Source: Rhynchospora pubera (lineage: Eukaryota > Streptophyta > Magnoliopsida > Poales > Cyperaceae). Taken from it: a stretch of DNA of 64,000 nt. The translations under genes were made by a program, and so were the position numbers. The stretch is from positions 114,611,431 to 114,675,430 of the forward strand of contig CM051459.1 of NCBI GenBank assembly GCA_028095005.1. Direction: 5' to 3'. Below, one piece after another: positions 45,190 through 56,740 of the stretch. Every line of letters starts with the position of its first letter. The stretch's first letter is position 1. The notes beneath the pieces were generated by a model. The model was not told the DNA's origin. It searched no databases and worked only from the letters and a program-made list of their open reading frames with translations.

Positions 45190-48100
45190 ATGGAGAAAGC
45201 CGAAGGCAGCAACCAAAAGGGGAATAAGGGGAAAAAATCCGTTGAACAAGTTTATGTCCGACAAAGTAAGAAAAATGACAAGAAGAAGGAGAAATAGACC
45301 AAGAAGGAGATGGAGACGAAGATGGATACCAAGGCAGAGTTTGATGTCACTCGTCAGAGATACGTGCCTCAGTGAATGCGAGATAACCCTCTCCCTAGGA
45401 GATCTATATCTGTTGTGAGGCGTTTTCCGGTTGGTTGTGGACGGACTTTTGCAGATTGGGTGGAGGTCCCAGAAGAGATGCCAGAGGAGGAGCTAGAGGA
45501 GATAGAGGAAGAAAAGAAGGAGTGAATTTAGGGTTTAATTTGGCGTTTAAGTGTTTGAATTGTTGTTTTAATTATTATCAATGTTATTTTGAACCTTAAT
45601 TTGTATGAACCTTAAGTTTTATCTATGTTATTTTGTTTTATCTATATCTATGTTTTAATGTTTTAATTAATATCTAAATTATTGTGTATGAATTGATTAA
45701 TTATCCATGTTTGAATATATATTTTAATTATTATCTAAATAAATTATATATGGTGTTTTAATTAGGTAGTAATGGAGAAAGTTGAAGGAAGCAACCAAAA
45801 TGAGTAAAAGACGATCGAACTAGTCTATGTTAGGCGAAACGTTCGTTCCAACCCAGCCTCTCAAAATCAGGCCTCTCAAAACCAGCCTAACCAAAACGAG
45901 GCTAAGAAGCCGAATTATGAAGAGGCTACAATTTTTTTCAAGCTTTTAATTGATAAGTTGGTGGCACCGTACACAGAAATTAGAGAAGAAAATACCCTTC
46001 TGTTGGAGTGCGGTTGTTCCTCATCTTCCGACTCCTCATGAACAGTCTCTACTTCGACTCGATCATAATCATTCGTATAGCGAGTATACAAATGCTGGAT
46101 TGACTATTTCATTTGAGTATTTTTACTAACTTGAGCCAAACTTCTCGTTGAGTTTTAATTAGCCAAGGCTACTTTATTTGCTACTGTCTGATCGCACTTC
46201 CAACTTACCTCAACAACCTGCTTCCGATGCTTAAATACGCTTAAATTGGCGTTTTTTTTTCAATTGTTAGAATTTTGTGTCATTTTGTCATCAAAATATC
46301 TTTTAGAGCGTTTATACGCCATTTTATGGCGTTTTAGGATTTTTTTATTTGATAATTGATTCATGAACCATCCTATGCCAAATTATAAGAAAAGGGATCT
46401 TGATCTCATACTTCTACTTATAAGAAATAAAGTAAGTGAGTAAGCTTGGTGCTCGTTTAATAAGTTCAGATTGCTAATTACCAATACCAAGATTGGTATT
46501 TTGATGATTTAAAGTAAAGCTTTCTATCGTATATGAACCGGGTAATTAGAGTCAGTAGAGCTTGCAGCTGGAGGAATTGGTACAGCAAGAGTTTCGGATG
46601 GGTCTGAAGGATAGAAGGTGGGTTCTTCAGGTAAATTATGACAAGAAGCAGAATAATGAAGAATAATATTAGGGTTTAGATGTTTGGATTAAGTGAACTT
46701 AGTGTTTATGTTTGTGTTTGGATTAAGTGAACTTAGTGTTTATGTTTAAGTGAACTTAATATTTATGTTTGGATTAGTACTATGTTATTTTTGCTGAACT
46801 TGCTGTTTATTTTATCTATTATTATGTTATTTGAGATTGAGCTTGCTATTAATTCTCTTTTCTAATGTTATTTGAGATTGAATTGTGAATTATTTTAATT
46901 TTATAACTTAATTTGATTTTATTGTTGTTAATTTTGTGTTATGTGTTTGAATTTGTGCATGTAAGTTGTGGTATGTAACTTGGATTTTAAATTACAAAAA
47001 TATCGGACAGGAATGATCAGGATCCCGGGATGAACCCGAATGACTCGAGTTCGGAATAAGATATTATTGTTAGTAATAAAAGGGGAAAAAGATCAACGGC
47101 TAAGTGTTTGAAGACACACAAAAAGATAGCTGCTGGACAGGACATGAAGGTCGAGTTTAATGAGAAATGCAAGCCGATTGGCGAAAATGCAAAGGCATTC
47201 ACAAATTGGTGTGCTTCAATAATGAGAGATATGATTCCTTGTAGGTATTAATATGAATTTGAGATATGAATTATCATTTGATTATAGTATTAATGCACTT
47301 ATACAAATGAAATGAATGCAGTTATCCTAATTGGATTGCGGTGCCAAATGAGTTGAAAAAAAATTTGTACAAATAAATAGCACAGGATTGGAATTTTCCG
47401 GATGACTTACCACTGGATGTTAAGAAGAAGATTCTACGGAACTGTAACGAGTCTTGGAAACATTGGAAAATTCGATTGGTGAGAGAATTTCCTCTATAAT
47501 ACATGTTCATTTATAAACGATTGATTTACCATCAATTTTAATTATAACGTGTCTTTTTTGTCATATCATAATATTATAACGTGTCTTTTTGTTCATATCA
47601 GAATAAGGCTTACTTGGAGAATCCGAAGGAAGGTGCACCCCCACCATGAGATGTACAGAACATCTCAAAAGAAGAATTTGAGGCAATGCAAGAGTATCAT
47701 TCCAGCGAGAAGTTTAAGGTATGAAAATGAGTATCTTTCGCTTTTACTTAATTGCTTAGTTTTTTTGTTTATACTAACAAGTATTTTGAATCTGTTACTA
47801 GAAAATGAGTATGCATGGCCGTCAAAATGCCGCAAAAAGGGACATGCCCCACAGACTGGGATCAGGCGGTTATATAAGTGCTGAATCTAGATGGAAAGAA
47901 GGAGAAAAGGTACATGGTGCGTCATCGGTTATTACCAAGGATATGGATGACAGGACGTACAGTTGGAGTAGAGCACGTGCAGTAACGGATGAAGCTACCG
48001 GTGAACTTGTTGTAAAAAACCGTAGGGCTGCCGCGGTGGTCGACAAAGCAGTAAGTGTAACAACTAAAATAGCTTTATTTTGTGAATTCAATGAGTTCAA

Positions 48101-48532
48101 TTTTTTTTAACTTTTAACTTTTTTTGTGATAGGTTGCTCTAGTTAAGTCAGGGGAAGTTCGTCAAAATGATATCTTGACTTCTGCGATCGGTACACCATA
48201 GCATTCTGGACGGTTGAGAGGATATCCGGTGTTCTCAGGCGTGAAGCAGGTGTACGGTAGTGGTACAAGAAAATCAAACAAGGGGTTTAGCAAAGAGGAT
48301 GTAGATCGGATGATGCAAGAGGAAGTGAAAAGACGAATAGATGAGGAATGGAACAGGCGAATGCAGCAGTTTCGCAAGTCCAAACACCGCAGACCTACGA
48401 TCCAATTTTTCAACATGCCATCATTATGCTATCACAAGGTAACAACAATCAACTCATTGCACCTAACTTATGATAGATATTAATTGCTTTTGCCCTTATA
48501 TAGTATTTAAGGTTTCTAATTCGTTAATACAG
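45190..48532 (+). pseudogene. CACTA second gene, Ptta/En/Spm part, copy B
   Basis: Duplicate of 29670-33012 with the same exon remnants and stops. Confidence 0.75.
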
Positions 48533-50410
48533 GGACCTATCGAAGCCTTGCTGCTCCTACCAGGGATATCTAGGATGCCTATGTATTAGGTAGAGCTATG
48601 GTGTTTGCACAGATTTCTAAGATAGTCCATGGACAACCAGTTGGCATAAAGGAGGTGAAGGTACAAATCTTAGAAGTTTTTTATAGTGCCAGACACGTGA
48701 TAGTACCTTTTCCATCTACGTGCCAGACACGCAGATGATTAGCTTGGTGTTCTCCAAGGTTCATTTCTAAGATGGCCGGGTCATCTTGTAGATTATGACT
48801 TGACAAAATTGGTAAATCTTGATTTGAATTATAAATTTTGCAAAGTTTTAATTATTATATATACTGCTATATTAAAAAATGAGAAATATATCATTTTGAT
48901 GACTAATGTGGATTTTATTGGAGCAAGTGAGGCAAATGACGAAACGAACTCCACAAATTCCTCCGTAAGATAAGGGAAAGCAGACGGTGCAAGAGGATGA
49001 TGAAGATGAAGAGGAGAGTGTGGATCAGTATTTTACGGAGGAGGAGATTCAATTGCACGATCCGTTCATCCCTGATGAGAAGTTGGCACGGATTGGGCCT
49101 CACGCAAAGAGAATGCACAACTATATGAGGATGTTCGACAAATCAGTGACTAAATTCGCCGATATTCCTGCTGATTTCAAATTTCAAGATGTCAAGACAT
49201 TCATACTCGAATTTAGAGACATCCGCCACGTCTTCAGTAGGAATGAACTCTTCGTTCAAGTGATTAAACTTTGGATCTTGAAGTATTTTCCTAACTTTAC
49301 AACAATTGATCATTGGTTATATGATATGTCTAATAAATTAAAACCCTAAACCCTAAACCCTAAACATTATACATAGAACATTCAAGCGGTGCAGGCAATA
49401 TTGTGCTGATACTTTGATGAAGAAGTGGATATTTTGGGATCCGGAAAGATGCTCGGGTCGGGATGTAGTGGCAGATGAGCTCGGAACTGTACGATACATA
49501 GTGAATCTTCTGAAGAATTATGCTAAAAGGGATCCCTACCATGTTTTAGTGCATCATAATCGGTTAGTTATGTATGTAATTACCATGTTTTAGTGCATCA
49601 AAAGGGATCCCTACCATGTTTTAGTGCATCAAAATCTCTAATTTTGACTTTATCTTTTATTATGAATCTACAATTTAATGTTAATTTCACCAACAAAGAG
49701 ATAATATGTATGTAATTACATGTCGCATTTTGTGATTATTATCGCAAAACTCTCGACACGAAAGATATGGATAGTAGATTGACTCTAATCGAACGAAGGC
49801 TACCAATCCCCAATTCTACGAAATTACGATCACTAAGTTTAGACTTAACATATATATAATGCGTGTATGCATTGTTTAGTTATATACTAATATCTACAAA
49901 TGAATTTTCATAATTTTATATTTAATTTTGCGGAGCTTTGTCAAGATTGGTCCAAGTTCCCAAGTTTGAAGTTGAAATGATTCCTGTACATAGTTCAAAA
50001 CTAATATATATAGTTTCATTTTATTCGTAATTTATTTAATTTAAACTTAATAGTATCATTTTATTCGCTTTTATGCGATGACTTCGCTACGCAAGATCCT
50101 TGATCACTGCACGCTACATCCGAACCTACCATCGGTATGGATTAAGTTTAATTAACCTTAATGTATATATATGAAAATGTTTTAGGATTTATAATTTAGA
50201 GTTTAGTGTATATTATATTGTGGAGTTTAGAGTTTACAGTTTATAATTAATCTTAGTTTCTAATTTTCATAGGTTACTAATTATATGAAATGTCAATAAA
50301 ATGCAGTTTTTGCAACCGGTGGGAGGCGTTATAGCGAGGACGAGCTTAATTTCATTGTAAATGAGTGGTTTGGCTTTTTACTTGGACATTTAGGTGCTAA
50401 CAATAATTGA
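48533..50410 (+). pseudogene. CACTA second gene, Ulp1-like part, copy B
   Basis: Duplicate of 33013-34890, again without the catalytic-Cys segment. Confidence 0.68.
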
Positions 50411-51120
50411 TGACTACAAAATTTGTGATATTAATATATTAGATGTTTTGATAAATGTTAATTTGCATGTGATTTGATAAATATTTATTGTGTGTATGAT
50501 GCATGTGATTTGTATATGATGTAAATTGATGGTACATATCGGTATTGTTAATTGATGGCTAGCAAAAATGACGCTAGCCCCATAAATAAAAATATATATT
50601 TTTTTATAATGAGTGTTATTAGTACCGGTTTTTAATAATAAACATGTACTAAAGATACAAAAAATTTTATATTTTTAAAATAAAACAGGCTGCTCACATT
50701 AGTACCGATTTTTATTTAAAAATCGGTACTAATGTGAGCCGCTTGTTTTTCCCGCAAATTGGACCCTGTTTTTAGTACCAGTTTTTAAATATCTTTAGCA
50801 CCCCTATTATTAGTACCACCGCAAAACCGGTACTGAAGATGCATAATAAATCGGTACTAAAAAAATAAAATGGCCTAGTGATATGTGTGGTTATCAAGTG
50901 TTTGACTTTTCTATTTAAAGTTGAAGGTCCCTCGATCGCTCTAGGGATGGATGATTTGTCTTATATTAGTCTATCGGGAAAGGTCAGTTTGATAATTTGA
51001 TTTACTGTTTGTTCTAGACGTCAACCCACATGTGCCCTTAGACCAGGTACGTCTGAAGTCTTAATAATCGAATGCATAATTATAAAAAGAAACAAGGAGC
51101 GTCATTGCAAGAATCTCTTT

Positions 51121-51278
51121 GGGGGCGTTTGGATGGGTTGGGAATTAGGGGAATAGCCAATTCTAGGCGTAAATTTATTGGGAAGTGTGTAACTTTGTGA
51201 AGAGTTTGGATTGTTTATAATAAATTAAATTCCGGAATTTGCTATTTTTACAAATTCCGGATTCATCCAAACTGCCCC
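51121..51278. mobile_element. Small MITE, copy B
   Basis: Duplicate of 35601-35758. Confidence 0.7.
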
Positions 51279-54200
51279 TTTGAAATTTGGAACGTTCGCT
51301 TCCCTCGGTCGCCAGGCGGACTCGCGGAGGCACCATTTTATTTTATTATTTTTTTGGGGGGGCTGGGGGGTACAAAATGCAAATATAAAATTTTGCGAGC
51401 GTACGTGTAATATACAGCTAGCGTGGTCCTTGAAAAATTTTGCTTTAAGTTAGCTGTTATAAAAAAGAGAAACCTGGTTTGCCTTTTTTTTTTTTTGAGA
51501 TGAAAGGGAGTTAAATTATTTAATTTATTTCAAAGTTAAATGTTACGGAAGAACTCTAATCGGATTTCGAATTCGTGAGCTTCAGCGAAAGTGTGTTGAT
51601 TTTTATCAATAGACCAAGAAATGATTTTTTGTTCTTTCTCTTCTTTATTTCGACTCAATTATGCACCATAATTTTTCACCATATGCAATTATTTGTACCT
51701 CTTTGCTGTACCTTTTTTGGAAACAGTATCAGTTGGTCGTTGATATATGCGTACAGTATAATTAAAATGATATGTCCCTATCTGTTTTATATATTGAATA
51801 TTTTGTATCAAAAAGTTATCAGCACCCACAAATAAAGAAAATTTTTGAATTAATCAGTTATGTTAGTTGACACATATATACTTCATTTCGACATCTGCGT
51901 TAATTAATTAAAATACAAGCAAGATATTAAATGAATTTTTGAATTGTACATGCAAGATAATCAACGGTTTGAGTTTTTCGTAGGAATGCAAATATGTTAC
52001 TAGAAATGTGTACTTCAGTATGATAAACACAGCAACTTTCTTATTTTCTTATAAAGTATATTTAAATTATTGAAAAATGAGAAAAGAACTTCATTCAAAG
52101 AAATAAAGTGAACACTCAAAAAGAATTTATATTTTAAATAATAATACTATTCAATAAATATCTTAGAAAGTTCCATAAATCGAGTCATTAAAAATTAGGT
52201 GGGTAGTTAATTAGCCGTTGAATTCCTCAAGAGTGTATTTAGCAGTTGAAGTAGTTAAATAGGTACGTGGTATCTTTTTATTTTCTTTATTTTCTTGTTT
52301 AATTTTAATTTTGATCTCGGCAAGTTGTATTATATATGTTGTTAAGTAATTGTTCATAGTGTTGATTTTAACACAAACGATCGCAGTTTATTCCAAATTG
52401 ACCGCAGTTCCACTTCCACTTGATTAAACAAATCTAATTGAGTTACAATACTATAGTGTTCTTCGTCACTTCAGCCATGCAAATTCGAGTCGTATTTTTA
52501 ACAAGGGAAAATATTAAAATATAAAGACAACCGTGTTCGCACGTAATTGAGCAGTACCTTTTTGGACAAAACTATAAAAGAGAGATGTAAGAATGTAATT
52601 AAAGTTTGAAACATTTTATCCAAATATCTTATGATGAGGTAATTTTAAAAAAAAAGTCGAGTCTATGTTATATCAAATAAGTAGTATAGTATATTAAAGT
52701 TTGGAGCATAGATTCATAACAAAAAATAAAAATATAAAAATACTAACTTGAGCTTGTTATGTTAGTGTATAATAGATAACAGTGCAACAACAAAAAAATG
52801 CTAACACAAATAGTATAGATTAGGTGGAAATTGCATAATATTTTGTAGCTCATATGTTAATTCTAAAATTGTGTTTGGATTGTGAAAAGAATATTAGTGC
52901 AAGAATATAATAATAGCACTTTTCGAATCTATGTGAATTGTCTAATGAAAGCGCTATTTAAATAGTGTACTGTAATATTGTTAATTTGTGCCATTTGTTT
53001 TATAAGAATCATTTTGCTTGTAATATTCAGAACAACACTAATTCGAATGGAGCAAATAAGGCAATGAAATGTTGTAGTGATGAATCAATAAAAAGTCATT
53101 ACAATTAATTCAGATAGAGAGAAAACCATTTAAGTTAGTTCTATAAAAAATGATAATGCTTAGTAACTAATGTTGTTTCTTGAATCCAAACATATTGTAA
53201 ATTTAAAAAGCACGCTCATGTGCTAATAGAAGATTCAGGAATCTTCGAAGGCCGGCTCATGTGCTGGCAAGAGTTATTTTAGAAGAAGGCGCGCTGTTTT
53301 CTAAATTTTTTCCTAAATAAATCACATCAAATAGATAAACGGATAAATTGCAACACTTAGATAATACTTTAGATATAACAAAAATCATAAAATTTATTCT
53401 TATGTCAATTAGCATTCAAAAAATTTATATAATTAATTATAATATAATAGAGTGCAAATTAATTTTTTCATCAACATAAATAATTTTGATGAAAATTAAA
53501 GCTAATACCATATCTTATGAAATATGATAATAACTTGATTATATGTACATATATGTTTGTAAAATTTTACCCATTAGATAATGGACACGTAATAGCCCTT
53601 ACATGTACTTGTACCCGTTAATTTAGGAAAAATTTCTCTTTACCCATACACATACCCGTTAGTCTCATGAATAACATCATATCTATACCTGCCTTATCAA
53701 ATACGATATCGGTAGGATAAATGAGTAAACGGATTTCGTTGACAGCCCTTTAGCATCAACACAATTCGTTACGTGAACAAATATCTTAAACAGAAATTGA
53801 AACAACACATGTTAAAAGACATGAATTGTTTCTACTTTCAACCCGCAAGACTATTGAAACATTATTCATCACGGGATGATTTGGGGCAAATGTTCTTAAG
53901 AATACTGTTTCAGGAAGCAGGTGGCAGGATATTTTTGGTCAATTCCATATATATTTTCTTCTCTTCTTCTTCTTATTTATTTATTAATTAAGACTTTTTT
54001 TAATAATTTAGAGCTTTTCCATGCACTTATATTAACGAACGGAGTAAAATCTCAAGGAACCTGTTAACGAATGCATTCCGGCCAGTACGAGTATACGCAA
54101 TAAATGCTGAGAAATAATATGTAATATGTAAAGTTATTATGTTCTAAATTAAATAATATGTTATTTTATGTAATTTTATACAAATTATAATGTGGAAATT

Positions 54201-54526
54201 AACTTATTGTCCTTTTTTTTATATCGATCATATGATTTCTTTTTGCTTTACGAACCAAACAATTAAATCCAACATTAGAGATTTTTTTTAAAATTAATCT
54301 ACTACCATATACACATGTTACAAATTGACCAGCAGAACAAAAAACAGGAATATGAAAATCTGGGCAGATAAAAATTAAAATGCATTTCAACTATCACACA
54401 TATTTGATAGGAAGAAAATATTACTAAATAGATGTGCATATGCAATTCCGTTCCAAGCAAGTTTCTGGTGGAAGCAAGTCCATCGATCTCCTTTTTAGCT
54501 AATTTTTCTCTTTCCAAATCTCTCAT
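51279..54526. other. Downstream RAV flank, copy B, no gene seen
   Basis: Duplicate of 35759-39000, with a 6-bp insertion (TTCTTA or equivalent) near 53397. Confidence 0.45.
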
Positions 54527-55468
54527 CTAGTGACTTTTCTTTTCAAGATTCCCATTGTTATATATCCTGGAATTCATAGTAAATTGTGGAGAACTGCTAG
54601 TTGCTTCTGCTCTAGAAATATCAACCCCAAAGAGCCTAACAGGTACCTGATCATGGTTGTGATCTTCAATAGATGTCGGCACGCATCTATCTATACGACT
54701 TGGTCGATGGAAGATGTCGATCATATACTGCTTCAAATCTGAACAATCTGATGAGCTCCAAAAGCTTACCACATCCCCTTCTCTGATCCCTTTCTCTTTA
54801 ACAAACAGCCTCCAACCTTTTGTTATAACATAGCTCTGGCTGCTACCCCAGTACGAGTATGTAAATCGCCAAACCTTGCCGTTGCCATCTTGAAAGTTAA
54901 TCGGTATCTTGTCATCTTTGTTAATTGGAAAGTGCTTCTCAGCAGGTTGCTTTGGGATTACCAGCCTGTTCAACTTCCCGACATCACTCGGAGTCACCGT
55001 CTTGTTGAACAAAAATTCGAAGACATGAGATCTATTACTATTTCCCATCCAACAGGTGTTGCCGGAAAGGGGATTCTTCCGACGGCTATTTCTAAGTTCT
55101 TCATCATAGGTGTGGTGACGTAGCATGCGGACTATCTCCTCCTTTGAGTGTGCCGCTAGAAATGATAGTTCAGTGGCTCCCTCGGGATCAGACTTGCAAA
55201 GTTTCTTGAAGTTGGTGGTGGCTCCAAAACCTCGAAAACGCTGGGCAGCTATATCATAAACTCCAGCAGCTTCAGACTCACCGGCAAATGTGCCGAGCCA
55301 GATGCGGCGGTGACACTCATAGATCTGAGCTCCCCACCTCCCGTTATGCTGTGGAACAACCCCCTTGTACCGGGAAGATTTCAACTTGCAAGGGTTTTCT
55401 TTGGAAGCGAATCCCTCGGAGGACTCCTGCCTCTGTAGGTTGGCGTTCATGGTGGCTTGATTCTTCAA
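54527..55468 (-). CDS. RAV: RAV/TEM-type AP2-B3 transcription factor, copy B (313 aa)
   Basis: Encodes a protein identical to the gene at 39001-39942: AP2 ~33-88, B3 ~148-253, RLFGV repression motif 278-282, single exon. The 5' flank is the same through the promoter and beyond, to the duplication edge about 2.9 kb upstream; the 3' flank is the same to the other edge. The two genes are in the same orientation, about 14.6 kb apart. Nothing suggests that either copy has decayed. Confidence 0.96.
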   Translation of the reverse strand: MKNQATMNANLQRQESSEGFASKENPCKLKSSRYKGVVPQHNGRWGAQIYECHRRIWLGTFAGESEAAGVYDIAAQRFRGFGATTNFKKLCKSDPEGATELSFLAAHSKEEIVRMLRHHTYDEELRNSRRKNPLSGNTCWMGNSNRSHVFEFLFNKTVTPSDVGKLNRLVIPKQPAEKHFPINKDDKIPINFQDGNGKVWRFTYSYWGSSQSYVITKGWRLFVKEKGIREGDVVSFWSSSDCSDLKQYMIDIFHRPSRIDRCVPTSIEDHNHDQVPVRLFGVDISRAEATSSSPQFTMNSRIYNNGNLEKKSH

Positions 55469-55526
55469 TTTTTTAATATTTTTGTATTTATTTCTCTCTG
55501 AAGTGGGGAAGATGGGGATAAGATAG

Positions 55527-55536
55527 TATTTTATAA
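55527..55536 (-). promoter_or_regulatory. TATA box of RAV copy B
   Basis: TTATAAAATA on the minus strand, 59 bp upstream of the start codon, with the W-box core TTGACC beside it (55537-55542), as in copy A. Confidence 0.55.
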
Positions 55537-55542
55537 TTGACC

Positions 55543-56740
55543 GCTGATTGCTAGCAACGACTGCAAAGCTTTGATAAAGGCCAACTAGACATGCCCTAAT
55601 TTAATATCACCAATATATATGTATATATATGAGGAAATTTGGTTAGCGGGTTAAGATGCCATATGTTTGCATAATATAATGTTACAGATAGATAACAAGT
55701 TTACTTACATATTGCGTTTATTGACAAGTTTTAAAAATATACAAAATTACAAATAAAATTTCTTCGTGATTAGTTAGTATGCATAGTTTTAAGTTCATGT
55801 AGGATTGAATTGATCATCCAAACTTATATATAATTTTTAAGTTTAGTCTACAGTTTATGGCGAAAGAGATATTTTTTATTTTGGAATTTTTTTATATTTT
55901 CAAATAAGAAAAAGAGACTGTAAACATACATAAATAGTATAATTAAAGGATTTTTTTTACCACAATCATCGACAATATTGTGCAGTAAAACCACAGCAAG
56001 GTGTATGCATGCTTCAATGGCTATTTCAAATAAGTAAAGAATTATTTGAATGGTCTGACGGGAGACAAAAAGCAAAAAAAAAAAAATTCATTTTTAAACA
56101 AAGAAAGAGATGCCTCATAGGTGTAATATAAAGTTTTTTTATTTTTGAATAACCAAAGAAATGCTGTAAGTATTTGTAAATATCTATAATGCAAGGATTT
56201 TTTTTTTCATGCGGCATGATCACCAACAATACTGCATAGAACATAAACATAGAGGAAAACCACATGGAGGTGTAAGCACGCTTGAATGGTTGTATAACAG
56301 TTTTCTTTATTCTGATATAAGCAAAGAAATGCTATTATTTTGAATAATCTCATGGCCGACACAAATCACAGACGAAAAGTACAATATTTTTATTAGCATA
56401 TTTTTACTGTCATATGTGGAAATTCCGAAAAATTGTGCTACATGTTTTATCTGCTTGCAAGGATGAAAGACCACTATTGGGGAGCCAGTTCTCGCATCAC
56501 AACAGCAAAAACCAATGCAAAATAAAATAAAAAATCTAATGTTGAAACCAAAAAAAAAAAAGAAAATTTACCATAAGATATATTACGTAGTTTGTGCACC
56601 TATAATTTCATCGTTTTATCTCAAAATATGTTCTGATTATTCAAAAGATAAAAAAATAAATGGAAGCTCTTCCTTTTTCTCAAAATATACACAGGGTAAA
56701 GACCTCTATCTTTTCTATTAAATAAAAATGCCCTTCTACT
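55543..56740. other. RAV upstream region, copy B
   Basis: Duplicate of 40017-41214, with one extra A in the run near 56551. Confidence 0.4.

Larger units (their letters stand above)
42813..50881 (+). mobile_element. 5'-truncated CACTA-2 copy produced by segmental duplication
   Basis: Starts inside tnp2 and runs to the terminus ...GGCCTAGTG at 50881, followed by the same ATA (50882-50884). It lacks the left end and the whole leader, so it arose by the duplication, not by transposition. Confidence 0.93.
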
